Shown here piece after piece: positions 18,073-26,825 of a DNA stretch of 64,000 nt. The notes beneath the pieces were generated by a model. That model was not told the origin of the DNA. It was given only the letters and a program-made list of their open reading frames with translations, and ran no database searches. A program made the position numbers and the translations under genes. The stretch is from Nocardia macrotermitis (GTDB lineage: Bacteria; Actinomycetota; Actinomycetes; Mycobacteriales; Mycobacteriaceae). Every line of letters starts with the position of its first letter. Position 1 is the stretch's first letter. The stretch is from positions 186,001 to 250,000 of the forward strand of contig NZ_WEGK01000009.1 of the NCBI RefSeq assembly GCF_009604405.1, given 5' to 3'.

Positions 18073-18818
18073 GCGCGATACGGGCGATACGGAAGCCGGG
18101 TACCTGGAGCGGTGGCGCCGTGCTCACGGCGGCGGCGGTGTTCGCGGCCGGATGTAGTTCGCACCACGACGCCCCCTCGCTACCAGCGGTGAGTGCGGCG
18201 ACCGCACCCGCGACGATAACCGCCGCGCCGCTCACTGATTCGGCGACATTGCAGGGGAAGTTGTTGGCCGGGGCCGATATTCCGCCCGAATTCGAGGCGC
18301 TGGACGTCGGTCCGGGCACCGACGCCAACTCCCCGCCCTCCACCTCGACGAACCGATCCCACACCGATCCGGCGGACTGCGCGAAGGTGCTGGACGCGGT
18401 GAGCGATCAGGTTCCCGGCGCGAGTGCCCATGGGGCGGTGCACTATTCGGCGGCCGACTTCGACAGTATCGATATCGATGCGGCCAGTTATCCCAGCAGT
18501 GCGGCGGCGAAGGCATTCACCACCGTGCAGGATCTGCTGCGCCGTTGCGGATCGTATTCGGGCACCGACGCCGACGGCGTCGCGATCAGCTATCAGGTCG
18601 GCGGACTGGACGAACCCCGCGCCGGGGACGCCTCGGTCTCCTTCCAGGTGCGCACCAGCAGCCAGGGCCTGACGCTGTATTCCGCGGCGACGGTCGCGCT
18701 GGTCGGCAGCACGGTCGTCCAGGTCGCCCGCGCCGGTCAGAAACCCGTCGACCCGGCGGCGCTGCGCACCCTCACCGGCACGCAGATCCAACGCCTGCAA
18801 GGCATTTCCGGCCCGTAG
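18069..18818 (+). CDS. Putative lipoprotein, sensor-domain-like
   Basis: This 249-residue protein has an N-terminal signal with lipobox FAAGC. The mature part starts with an alanine/threonine-rich linker and then LLAGADIPPEFEALDV. Two cysteines (DPADCAKV and LLRRCGSYSG) are spaced as in the PknH-like extracellular sensor fold found in many mycobacterial lipoproteins. That resemblance is weak and is offered as inference. GTG at 18069 overlaps the preceding lipoprotein stop. A GTG at 18060 would add three residues. Confidence 0.72.
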   Translation: MSAIRAIRKPGTWSGGAVLTAAAVFAAGCSSHHDAPSLPAVSAATAPATITAAPLTDSATLQGKLLAGADIPPEFEALDVGPGTDANSPPSTSTNRSHTDPADCAKVLDAVSDQVPGASAHGAVHYSAADFDSIDIDAASYPSSAAAKAFTTVQDLLRRCGSYSGTDADGVAISYQVGGLDEPRAGDASVSFQVRTSSQGLTLYSAATVALVGSTVVQVARAGQKPVDPAALRTLTGTQIQRLQGISGP

Positions 18819-19050
18819 CGATCCCCGGCGGCACTCCCCCGGAATCCCGGCCGCGATAAATGGGATGCGCCGCACGGCGATTCGTTGTTACGGTCGTCGA
18901 CATGTGGATCGCACTGTTCTCCTGAGCCTGTTCTCGCTCGCGCCCCCGCCGCTTCCGGCCCCGGGGCGCAGTTCCTCTCGCACTCCGGCATTCCATCCTG
19001 GCCGGTACTTCGTCATGCGATGAGTCGGCCACAAACCTCCAGGAGGCGTC

Positions 19051-19230
19051 ATGCCTGCGCAATCCCCACTGCCACAACCGGATCCGGATGCTTCGGTGCC
19101 GCTTTCCCGGCGCGAGCGTCGCGGGAAACGCACCGATCAGCAGTCCCCGGGCGGCAAACTCTCCAACTACGGGTCACAGCACGTCCCGCCCGCCCGCAAA
19201 CACAACAACTACCGCCGCAGCTGGCACTGA
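19051..19230 (+). CDS. Small basic protein, 59 residues, unannotated type
   Basis: A short frame encodes MPAQSPLPQPDPDASVPLSR and continues to end in HNNYRRSWH. The start has a near-perfect ribosome site: AGGAGG ends 4 bases before ATG 19051. The N-terminal 18 residues are proline-rich and acidic. The rest is strongly basic, with RRERRGKR and KHNNYRRSW clusters, which suggests nucleic-acid or membrane-phospholipid contact. A perfect 11-base stem terminator begins 10 bases after the stop. Its own ribosome site and terminator support a real gene. No family was recognised. Confidence 0.65.
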   Translation: MPAQSPLPQPDPDASVPLSRRERRGKRTDQQSPGGKLSNYGSQHVPPARKHNNYRRSWH

Positions 19231-19240
19231 GTTCATCCGC

Positions 19241-19274
19241 GCGGGCCGGTTCGCCCCACCGGCAACCGGCCCGC
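19241..19274 (+). terminator. Hairpin terminator after the 59-residue protein gene
   Basis: A perfect 11-base stem, GCGGGCCGGTT with AACCGGCCCGC, encloses a 12-base loop. It begins 10 bases past the small gene's stop. The same hairpin also lies 54 bases beyond the end of the convergent arabinofuranosyltransferase gene and may serve both. No T-run follows. Confidence 0.6.
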
Positions 19275-19328
19275 ACGGACCCGCCCAGCGCATGAATCGA
19301 GTTCATACGCGGGGCGCGTTCGAGGCGT

Positions 19329-22300
19329 CTACCAGGCCGTATTGATGTGCCCCGGAGTCCACAGACCGTTGTGGGTGTCCTGGGTGACGGTCGGCGTGGC
19401 CCGGACCGCGGACGGGTCGATCGGGGTCAGCCGCTGCAACTCGCCCCAGTCCGAACGCCAGCTGTCCTTCAGATAGGTGGCCAACGTGCTGGAGCGCTGC
19501 AACTGCTGACTCCAGCCGAGCGGACCACCACCGTCGTGGCTCTCCCACAGGTTGGTGTCGTGCGCACCGCCGCGGTCGGGCAGGATGCGCCACCCCGGAA
19601 TCTGGGCGATGCCGTCCTTGTGGTCGTACGGACGCTGGCACGGGAATTGCAGTCCCACAGCCCAATCCAGCAGTACCGGCTGCGAGGATCCGATCAGATC
19701 GTTCAGCGTGACGGTGTGCGGCACCCGGGGCGGCGTCAGCGCGATCCACTGACTCGGATCGAGGCTGTGCGCGCTCGCGACGATGCGCACGACATCGGCC
19801 TGCGCGGGAATCTCGGCCAGCGGCACCCGCAGATTCCGCCACGAGGGCGCGGGCCCGATATCGATCGGCGTCACCCGGCCGAGCGGATGCGCGGCCGTCG
19901 CCGAATCGCTCGCACCGTATTCGACCTCGACCGATTGTCCCGGCGTGAGGACGCCGTCCTTGTCCACCGACCGGATGCGCCCGGCGGCGGCGATCGCGAT
20001 GATGCCGCCGCGATCACCGGCGGCGGGCAGCCGGTACCAACCGGTGGTCAGATCCGAGGGACCCGCCTGCCCGAACGTGCCCAACTCCGGTGTGGTGGCC
20101 GAGTCCAGCCCGAAGGGCAGTGGCGCGCCGCCGGTTTGGGTGCCGACATCACCACCGGCCTTGGTATTGAACGTATTCGAGGTGGCCAGACTGCTCACCG
20201 CGGCCGCGGCGTGCCCGTCCGGGCTCAGGTCACCGATCCCGTTCGGCACGAATCCCGTTGCGCCATTGGCGAATGCGCCGAACCGATTGCCCGTCAGCGG
20301 AGTCAGCACCGAGGCGTTGGGATCCGGCTCGACCAGGACGTCGTTCGCCAGGCCGCACGGCTCACCCAGGACCGCCTTCACATTCGAGGAAGCCAGCGAG
20401 AAGCCCGGATACTGGGCCACCGCCCCCTTGGCGAACGAGGCCACCTCGAACAGCACCAGGATCGCGGCAGCGACGGTCAGCGGCGGAATCTTCGCCAGTT
20501 TCCACGCGCGCGGCGAAATCCGGTGCGGGGTACCGGGTTCCGGCGCCCGCACATGCCACCACGCGGCCAGCGCCAGACAGACCGCCGCGATCGCGACGAA
20601 CACCTTCTCGACCAGGAAGCCGTGCACCGACGGCGGCTTGTCGTTCCACGGAATCCCGAGACTCGAGACGTACCACCACTGGTTGATACTGGTGAACACC
20701 TGCGCCAGCACCAGCGCCACCACCGCCGCGAACAACGCCCGATTCCGCGGCGAACGCAGCACCCGCGGGCCCACCGCGACCGCCGTGAGCGCCGCGATCG
20801 ATCCGGCCAGCCCGGCGTATACCCCGTCGTGATGGGTGAACTTCGTCGGCGACAGCGCCAGCAGCAGCATCGCGCCGAAGGTGAGGCCCAGCAGCCGCTT
20901 GGTCGGCCCGGCGGTGGTGCCCGGAATCCGACCGCCCTTGCGCAACAACACGAATGCGCACACCAGCAGCCCCAGCCACATCGCGACGATGCCGAACCGG
21001 CGTCCGATCGAACCGTCGGCGTTGGGCATGAACAGCCACTGATAGCTCAGATATTCGTCGTACCAGGGCGAGGCCGGTCCGGCGATCTGATGCACCCGAT
21101 TGGTCTCGAACATGTCCGAGATCGGCAGCACCGAGAACGCCACCGCCACGATCAACGTCCCGGCCCCGGCCAGCGGCGCCAGCAGCGCGCCGTAGGCGCG
21201 AATCCACGCCCACCACGTCACCTTCGCCCCGTCGGCGGCTCCGGTCAGCGCGCGAGCCCGCGTCACGCCCAGCCGCCACACCGGCCGCAGCCCGGCCAGC
21301 AGCGGCGCGAAACAGATCAGGCCCGAGGGATTCGCGGTGCACGCGAACGCGGCGACGATGATCGCCAGCGCATACGGCAGCAGCCGCCGCACCGCGATCG
21401 ACCGCTCCACCAGACACCAGGTGAGCAGCACGCTCACCGCCACAACGGGTTCGGGCCGCAACCCGTTGTTGAACGGCAGCCAGACCGCGAGGAATCCCAG
21501 CGCCCCGGTCCAGCGCACCACCCGATCGTGCCGCAGGGCCGCCCCGAAACGCGGAATCACCTCCCGGCTGATCAGCAACCAGGACAGCACCCCGGCCAGC
21601 AGCGTGGGCAGCCGCATCCACGGACTCGCGGTACTCAGCTCCGACATCCGCGCCAGCAGATCGAACCACGGTGTGCCGACCGGTGTTTCGGGCACACCCC
21701 AGTACCGGAAGTAGTTCGCCATATAGCCCGACACCAGTGAGACCCGGGCCATGCCGAACTGGTAGCCGTCGTCGGAGGTGGTCGAGCCGATGAAGTACCA
21801 GACCGCCAACGTCGCGAAGACGACCCCGTCCACCAGCCCGAACGTCCACCAGCGCCGCGCCAGCACCCGCCGGATCCGCCGCCCGTCCAAGGTGTCGAGC
21901 CGATACAGCGCCACCAGTGCGATCAGCGTGCACACGATCGCCAGGATCGTCGCCGCGCGCTTGAGGAAGGTCGGCACCACCGAGAACCGGCTGTCCACCT
22001 GCGCGGTGACGTGCGCGCCTCCGGTGGTCTTCAGCTCGCTGAAGATCCCGACCAGCTGCGGCCGCCAATCCCCGGTCAACGTCACGGGATTCACCGTCGA
22101 ACCGGCGAGAGTCGCTGTGGCGGAAGAGATATCGGCATGAACCGTGAACGTGCAGTCGCCGAGCTCGCGCAGCGGCACGCTCAGCAGCGACTGATTGCGC
22201 AATACCGCCTCGAACCGCGCGGACTGCCCGGCATGCGCCGGATTCACCCGTGCGACAAAGCCGTAACGTTCCAGATCCGGCGCACCGGCGGGCAACGTCG

Positions 22301-22604
22301 AGCTGATCACGCCGCCGTGCGCGGCCAATTGCCTTGTCGCCGTGCAGGGAATCGACGCGTCGAACGTCAGCGGCGCGTAGCCGACCAGTGGCGCGGTGAT
22401 GCCGCGCGGCGAATCCTGTTGCGGCCAAGCCACAGTGGTGTGATCCACCCGCACCGGCAGCAACGGTACGGCGATCGCGAACAACGCGCCGAGCAGACCT
22501 GCGATGAAGGCCACCGGCTTGGCCCACTGCCTGCCGGGTCGTGCGATACCGGGGTCTTCACCTGCCGCGGGCGCCTCATCCGCCCGCACCATCGTGTCTG
22601 TCAC
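19329..22604 (-). CDS. Arabinofuranosyltransferase, EmbA/B/C family
   Basis: This is a membrane glycosyltransferase of about 1091 residues, the usual size of mycobacterial Emb proteins (about 1094). It builds arabinan of arabinogalactan or lipoarabinomannan from decaprenyl-phosphoarabinose. The GT-C acidic motif STTSDDGYQF (about residues 274-283) holds the catalytic aspartate. About twelve membrane helices are followed by a C-terminal carbohydrate-binding region (from about 700) ending in WTPGHINTAW. GTG at 22604 gives the family length; GTG at 22625 and ATG at 22592 are alternatives. Only one emb gene is in this window, so A, B or C identity is not assigned. Confidence 0.9.
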   Translation of the reverse strand: MTDTMVRADEAPAAGEDPGIARPGRQWAKPVAFIAGLLGALFAIAVPLLPVRVDHTTVAWPQQDSPRGITAPLVGYAPLTFDASIPCTATRQLAAHGGVISSTLPAGAPDLERYGFVARVNPAHAGQSARFEAVLRNQSLLSVPLRELGDCTFTVHADISSATATLAGSTVNPVTLTGDWRPQLVGIFSELKTTGGAHVTAQVDSRFSVVPTFLKRAATILAIVCTLIALVALYRLDTLDGRRIRRVLARRWWTFGLVDGVVFATLAVWYFIGSTTSDDGYQFGMARVSLVSGYMANYFRYWGVPETPVGTPWFDLLARMSELSTASPWMRLPTLLAGVLSWLLISREVIPRFGAALRHDRVVRWTGALGFLAVWLPFNNGLRPEPVVAVSVLLTWCLVERSIAVRRLLPYALAIIVAAFACTANPSGLICFAPLLAGLRPVWRLGVTRARALTGAADGAKVTWWAWIRAYGALLAPLAGAGTLIVAVAFSVLPISDMFETNRVHQIAGPASPWYDEYLSYQWLFMPNADGSIGRRFGIVAMWLGLLVCAFVLLRKGGRIPGTTAGPTKRLLGLTFGAMLLLALSPTKFTHHDGVYAGLAGSIAALTAVAVGPRVLRSPRNRALFAAVVALVLAQVFTSINQWWYVSSLGIPWNDKPPSVHGFLVEKVFVAIAAVCLALAAWWHVRAPEPGTPHRISPRAWKLAKIPPLTVAAAILVLFEVASFAKGAVAQYPGFSLASSNVKAVLGEPCGLANDVLVEPDPNASVLTPLTGNRFGAFANGATGFVPNGIGDLSPDGHAAAAVSSLATSNTFNTKAGGDVGTQTGGAPLPFGLDSATTPELGTFGQAGPSDLTTGWYRLPAAGDRGGIIAIAAAGRIRSVDKDGVLTPGQSVEVEYGASDSATAAHPLGRVTPIDIGPAPSWRNLRVPLAEIPAQADVVRIVASAHSLDPSQWIALTPPRVPHTVTLNDLIGSSQPVLLDWAVGLQFPCQRPYDHKDGIAQIPGWRILPDRGGAHDTNLWESHDGGGPLGWSQQLQRSSTLATYLKDSWRSDWGELQRLTPIDPSAVRATPTVTQDTHNGLWTPGHINTAW

Positions 22605-22694
22605 GGAGGCAGATGTTAGCGTCACCGCTTCGCAACCGACGAAATCGCTTGACGATTCTCAGTCTGCGCTTAGAATCCACGGCCGAAAACAGCC

Positions 22695-22724
22695 GGGGCC
22701 GGTATCCGTACGGATACCGGCCCC
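22695..22724 (-). terminator. Long perfect hairpin after the MTB12-like gene
   Basis: These 30 bases are a perfect palindrome, with half-site GGGGCCGGTATCCGT. It lies 11 bases beyond the stop of the lipoprotein gene on the minus strand and upstream of the emb start. As RNA it folds into a very stable stem with almost no loop beyond the central bases. The position favours a terminator; it could also bind a dimeric protein. Confidence 0.65.
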
Positions 22725-22735
22725 GACGACGTCGC

Positions 22736-23248
22736 TCAGCTGCAAGCGGGCGAGGTCTGGTTCAGGTTCTGCAAACCGCTGCACGCCCACTGCTTCTGCA
22801 GCTTCCACTTGCCGTCCTGCGCGACGAACGGCACGGTGGCCACGTTGTTCTGACCGCCGTTGACCGAGAAGTTCGCGTTCGCGGTCAGGGTCGGGCCGCC
22901 CAGGTAGCTGACCGAGGTCACCGAGATCTTGGCGTTGTTCTGCTTGTAGGCGGTGATGAGCTTGTTGATCATCTCCGGGTCCTTCTGCAACGCCGCCGCG
23001 CCGTCCTCCAGGTACTGCACCTTCTGCGAGGAAGGCACGCTCGGGTCGAGCGTCTGGGTCAGTTCCTGGTTCAGCTGCGCCACCGTCGGCACCGCCGGGT
23101 AGCTGGTGCTGGTCGCGGCGGCAGCACTCGTCGTCGTCTTGGCCTTGGAGCTCGAGTGCTTGTCACCGCTACCGCAGGCCGACATGCCGAGCGCGGCCAC
23201 CACGGCCAGTGCGGCAACCGCGATACGTCCAGTCCTCTGAAGCTTCAA
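22736..23248 (-). CDS. Low-molecular-weight antigen MTB12-like lipoprotein
   Basis: This is a 170-residue exported protein with signal sequence MKLQRTGRIAVAALAVVAAL and lipobox LGMSAC (C25). A Ser/Thr/Ala linker (28-48) and a domain resembling the C-terminus of the mycobacterial secreted antigen MTB12/CFP-2 follow. The visible family features are ANANFSVNGG, VPFVAQDGKWKLQKQWAC and a terminal cysteine that could pair with the one in KQWAC. The role of the family is unknown. The neighbouring emb gene points to the cell envelope. It ends in a strong hairpin. Confidence 0.85.
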   Translation of the reverse strand: MKLQRTGRIAVAALAVVAALGMSACGSGDKHSSSKAKTTTSAAAATSTSYPAVPTVAQLNQELTQTLDPSVPSSQKVQYLEDGAAALQKDPEMINKLITAYKQNNAKISVTSVSYLGGPTLTANANFSVNGGQNNVATVPFVAQDGKWKLQKQWACSGLQNLNQTSPACS

Positions 23249-23349
23249 TGCTCGTCCTTTACCTTCGAGTTGGTCTCTTGCGTGCTCCGTGACAACTACT
23301 CACCCCACCGGTGAGGTTGCCCGAGTGGCCTCACGGTACCCGCAGAGTT

Positions 23350-24891
23350 TCAAAGAAGACTAAGGAGCGGATCGGCCGGACCGAGATCCGGATCGTCGGC
23401 GGCGAAGGTGCGCGTCGGGCCGGGCCCGGTCGAGCGCGTCTCGAAACGCACTGTGACACGGCCGTGTCCGCTGCCCTGCACCCAACCGTGGCCGTGTTCG
23501 CGATGGGTCACATCGCGTCCGGGATAGAAATATTCGGTGGTGTAGGAGCGGGTCGCGGGCGGCACCGGCGCGTCGGGTGCGCCCGGCGTGTCGGTGGCCA
23601 GGGTGACCGTCGGCTCGGGTGCGACGAATTCGTCCAGTTCGGTGTTCTCGCGCGGTTCGGTCGCCTGATCCAGTTCCGGGAACAGCGATTCCTGCCGCAC
23701 CGCCGACAGGCCGCCGAAGCCGACGCCGACCAAGCGGATCGGGCCGATCCGGGCCGGGTCGAGCGCCGAACGCAGTGCGGCGGCGGTGAGAGTGGCCGGA
23801 TCCTCGGTCGCGTACGGCAGCGTGAACGAGCGCGTCACGATGCTCATATCGGCCTTCTTGAGTTTGAGTACCACGGTGCGCGCGGCCCGCCCGTCGCGCA
23901 ACAGCCGGCGGTGCGCGGCGGCGGCCATCTCCTCGATCGCCGGACGCAACTGCCCGAGCGTGGCGATATCGCTCTCGTAGGTGGTTTCGGCACTGATCTG
24001 TTTGGCCTCGGCCCGCTCGGCGACCGGGCGATCGTCCAGTCCGCGGGCGAGCCGATGCAGCGCCGCGCCCACACTGCCGCCCAGCAGCGACACCGCCTCG
24101 GACTCCGGCAGCGCCGCGAACGCCCCGACGGTCTCGATACCGACCGACCGCAACCGGCTGCCCGCCACCGGCCCCACCCCCCACAGCTTGCGCACCGGCA
24201 GCGCGGCCAGCAACTCCCCCTGCTCGCGCGGCGAAATCACCCGCACCCCATCGGGTTTGGCCAGACCCGAGGCGATCTTGGCGAGCTGCTTACCGGTGCC
24301 CGCGCCGACCGAGGCGACCAGTCCGGTGCGTTCGCGCACCAGCCGCCGCAGCGACTCGCAGAACTCCAGCACCTCGTGCGCGGTGGTGCCGGCCAATTCC
24401 GCGGGCTCACCGAACGCCTCGTCGAAGGACAGCGTCTCGAGCACCGGAATGCGCGAGCGCAACGTCTCGAAGACCTGCCCGCTCACCTCCCCGTACACCA
24501 CCCCGCGCGGCGGCACCACCACCGCGGTCACCCCGATCAGCCGCCGCGCCTGATGCATCGGCATCGCCGAGCGCGCCCCGAAAACTCTTGCCTCGTAACT
24601 GGCTCCGGCCACCACCCCGCGCGCACCGGTACCACCGACCAGCACCGGGCGGCCCCGCAGCGTGGGCCGGGTGAGCTGTTCGACCGAGGCGAAGAAGGCA
24701 TCCATATCGATGTGCAGCACCCAGCGCCGGGCCACCGGCTCGACTTCCTGCGCCGCACCGGTGAAATTGCTGTCGGGTTCCTGCGCGATCGCCCCCGGCC
24801 CACGCTGGCGTCCACTCTCGCCGACGACCCCGGAAGATGCGGGTTGACCAGCAAAAAGCCGTGTCATAGCCGGGTCGGAGTGGGTGGTCAT
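23350..24891 (-). CDS. dinB: DNA polymerase IV, DinB1 type, with C-terminal extension
   Basis: This is a Y-family translesion polymerase. The palm carries HIDMDAFFASVEQL and SFDEAFGEP with the catalytic acidic residues; GAGTGKQLAKIASGLAKPDG and LWGVGPV follow. A beta-clamp-binding motif, RQESLFPELD, sits after the little finger. Beyond it lie about 110 more residues ending in a compact domain (HGHGWVQGSGHGRVTVRFET), which is also present in mycobacterial DinB1. ATG at 24891 was chosen; 24921 and 24867 are possible, and the catalytic domain starts some 55 residues in. It is divergent from galU. Confidence 0.9.
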   Translation of the reverse strand: MTTHSDPAMTRLFAGQPASSGVVGESGRQRGPGAIAQEPDSNFTGAAQEVEPVARRWVLHIDMDAFFASVEQLTRPTLRGRPVLVGGTGARGVVAGASYEARVFGARSAMPMHQARRLIGVTAVVVPPRGVVYGEVSGQVFETLRSRIPVLETLSFDEAFGEPAELAGTTAHEVLEFCESLRRLVRERTGLVASVGAGTGKQLAKIASGLAKPDGVRVISPREQGELLAALPVRKLWGVGPVAGSRLRSVGIETVGAFAALPESEAVSLLGGSVGAALHRLARGLDDRPVAERAEAKQISAETTYESDIATLGQLRPAIEEMAAAAHRRLLRDGRAARTVVLKLKKADMSIVTRSFTLPYATEDPATLTAAALRSALDPARIGPIRLVGVGFGGLSAVRQESLFPELDQATEPRENTELDEFVAPEPTVTLATDTPGAPDAPVPPATRSYTTEYFYPGRDVTHREHGHGWVQGSGHGRVTVRFETRSTGPGPTRTFAADDPDLGPADPLLSLL

Positions 24892-24953
24892 ACCGGGAAA
24901 TCTACGCTCGGCTACCGACATGTTCGGCCGTAGCTTTATGTGATGATCGAATC

Positions 24954-25832
24954 ATGACTATCCGCAAGGCCGTGATCCCCGCCGCCGGTATCGGCTCGCG
25001 CCTGCTGCCGCTGACCAAGGCCATCCCGAAGGAGATGCTACCGGTCGGCGACAAGCCGGTCATCGAGCACACCGTCCGTGAGCTGGTGGCCTCCGGTATC
25101 ACCGACATCACCATCGTGGTGAGCGCCGGAAAGTCGTTGATACAGGACCACTTCCGCCCGAATCCCGCGCTGGTCGCGCAGCTGCGCGCCGACGGCAAGT
25201 CCGCCTACGCCGACGCGGTGGAGGAGGTCGGCGAGCTGGGCCGCCTCGGTCACATCACGTATCTCGACCAGCACGGCCCCTACGGCAACGGCACTCCGGT
25301 GCTGAACGCCGCGCGCAACCTCGGCGACGAGCCGATGCTGGTGCTGTGGCCCGACGACGTCTTCGTCGCCGAGATCCCGCGCGCCCAGCAGCTGATCGAC
25401 GCCTACAACAAGACCAAATCCCCGGTGCTGGCACTGATGCCGATGGAACCGGCCGAGTCCGGGCGGTACGGGGTGCCGGTGGTCGAGGAGACCTTCGACA
25501 ACGGCCTGATGCGCATCACCGGACTGGTCGAGAAGCCCAAACCCGAGGACGCGCCGTCCTCGTTCGCCGCGGTGGGCGGTTACGTGGTCACCCCGGGCAT
25601 CATCGCCGAACTCGACAAGCAGGTCGCCGAGTGGTACTCGCATCGCACCGGCGAGGTGTACCTCACCGACGCGATCAACGCCTTCGCCGGTTCGAACGCC
25701 GCCTACGGCCAGGTGATCCGCGGCCGCTGGTACGACACCGGCAACCCGGCGGACTACCTCACCGCCCAGTTCGCCTCGGCGCTGAACCACCCGCAGTACG
25801 GTCCGCTGCTGCGTCAGCTCGTCACCGACTGA
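24954..25832 (+). CDS. galU: UTP-glucose-1-phosphate uridylyltransferase
   Basis: This 292-residue cytoplasmic enzyme makes UDP-glucose from UTP and glucose-1-phosphate for envelope polysaccharides and trehalose. The N-terminal nucleotide-binding motif is AAGIGSRLLPLTKAIPKEML (residues 10-29). Further family motifs are LVLWPDDVFV, GLVEKPKPEDAPS with the substrate lysine, and GRWYDTGNPADYL near the C-terminus. The length is that of bacterial GalU. It is convergent with the NlpC gene, with 15 bases between stops. Confidence 0.95.
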   Translation: MTIRKAVIPAAGIGSRLLPLTKAIPKEMLPVGDKPVIEHTVRELVASGITDITIVVSAGKSLIQDHFRPNPALVAQLRADGKSAYADAVEEVGELGRLGHITYLDQHGPYGNGTPVLNAARNLGDEPMLVLWPDDVFVAEIPRAQQLIDAYNKTKSPVLALMPMEPAESGRYGVPVVEETFDNGLMRITGLVEKPKPEDAPSSFAAVGGYVVTPGIIAELDKQVAEWYSHRTGEVYLTDAINAFAGSNAAYGQVIRGRWYDTGNPADYLTAQFASALNHPQYGPLLRQLVTD

Positions 25833-25847
25833 GCCCCGGCGGGTCGC

Positions 25848-26465
25848 TCAGAAGAACCGCCGGATCGCGTAGATCTTGAACTTGCTCAGCGGCGAGTACA
25901 CCACCCCGACGCCGTAGTCGTAGGCGTTCAGCACCGTGCCGTTGCCGACGTAGATGCCCTCGTGCGAGCCGTCGGCGTTGAGCACCACGACGTCGCCGGG
26001 CCGAATCGCGCTGAGCGGCACCGGACTTCCCGCGCGCGCCTGCTGCCAGGTGGTGCGGGGCAGGAAGATGCCGACCCAGCGGTACGCCCACTGCACCAGG
26101 CCGGAGCAGTCGTAGGAGTTCGGCCCGGTCGCGCCCCACTGGTAGGGCTTACCGGCCTGGGATTGCGCGATGGACAGCGCCAGCATCGCGCGCGGGCTGG
26201 CGATACCGGCGTTCGCCGAGCCGGTCGCGCTGCCCGACGCCGAGCCGCTGCCCGAACCCGACGAGGCGCTGCCCGTGCCGCCCGCGACGGGGTCCGAGGC
26301 GCTGCCGGATTCGGCGCTGCCGCTGTTCGCGATGAGGGGTATGCCGGGATCCGCCCCGGCCGTACCGGCCGGAACCGTCCCGGCGACCGCGGCCGCGACC
26401 AGCAATCCCATCAGGGTGCCGGTCAACTGCCGGGTCGATCTGCCACGCGATGCCGTACTTGCCAT
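25848..26465 (-). CDS. Secreted NlpC/P60 peptidoglycan endopeptidase
   Basis: The 205-residue protein has a signal sequence (about 1-38, with GTLMGLLVAAAVAG). A low-complexity Gly/Ser linker (47-86) leads to an NlpC/P60 domain (about 95-205). Catalytic C120 lies in YDCSGLVQWAY and H168 in GSHEGIYVG. The third polar position, usually histidine in an HAP sequence, reads LNAYDYG, so N180 would take that place. The family cleaves stem peptides between D-Glu and diaminopimelate. ATG at 26465 is preceded by AAGGGCGAG and starts the signal peptide; upstream frame is not protein-like. Confidence 0.9.
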   Translation of the reverse strand: MASTASRGRSTRQLTGTLMGLLVAAAVAGTVPAGTAGADPGIPLIANSGSAESGSASDPVAGGTGSASSGSGSGSASGSATGSANAGIASPRAMLALSIAQSQAGKPYQWGATGPNSYDCSGLVQWAYRWVGIFLPRTTWQQARAGSPVPLSAIRPGDVVVLNADGSHEGIYVGNGTVLNAYDYGVGVVYSPLSKFKIYAIRRFF

Positions 26466-26825
26466 GGTCTCGCCCTTCGGGGTGCAGACGCCACCGAGGC
26501 CAGTGCCCCGGCGACCGATCGGCACAGACGAAGAGCTCTCGGATGACCGCTTCCCCACGGGCATCTCGGCCGGGACCACATGCCTGGTAGTGCGTTGTTC
26601 TCAGCTGGGGTCGAACAGGAGGGAGATCGGGTGGAACACGAAGCTCAACTAGAGCATCAGGGTTGCCCTAACATAGCTGTTGTACCGTATGTCCCATCCA
26701 TCACACAAGGGCTCCCCTGTAACCGAAGGCGAGGATTCCGAGCCGAAACGGATTGATCTGCGGCGATGCGGGTACTCTTCGTCAAGCCCGCGTGTCGCGA
26801 AGGCCGAGCCGGTAGTTCGCTGGAA
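26466..26825. other. 360-base intergenic region upstream of the NlpC gene
   Basis: This gap must carry the promoter and leader of the NlpC/P60 gene on the minus strand. An imperfect inverted repeat (TTAGGG with CCCTGA around CAA) lies at 26657-26671 on that strand, next to a TATGTT that could be a -10 element. I looked for a ydaO-type cyclic-di-AMP riboswitch, common before actinobacterial wall hydrolases, and did not see its conserved GACAGCTAACC element. A possible 41-codon GTG frame at 26631 has a good AGGAGG but no protein-like content. No other gene was found. Confidence 0.4.

Noticed and set aside
18902..18925. Seven-codon frame MWIALFS upstream of the 59-residue protein gene
   Set aside because: It has no ribosome site, is not followed by an attenuator-type hairpin, and a frame this short is expected by chance.
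26657..26671. Iron-box-like sequence (IdeR/DtxR)
   Set aside because: Only a short imperfect dyad around CAA matches; the 19-base consensus is not met and no iron gene is adjacent.
26631..26756. Possible 41-codon GTG frame with a good AGGAGG
   Set aside because: The composition is not protein-like, there is no terminator, and it lies antisense to the NlpC leader.
26466..26825. ydaO-type cyclic-di-AMP riboswitch upstream of the NlpC/P60 gene
   Set aside because: The conserved GACAGCTAACC-type element and the paired G-rich segments are absent; only a partial ACAGCTA match was seen.
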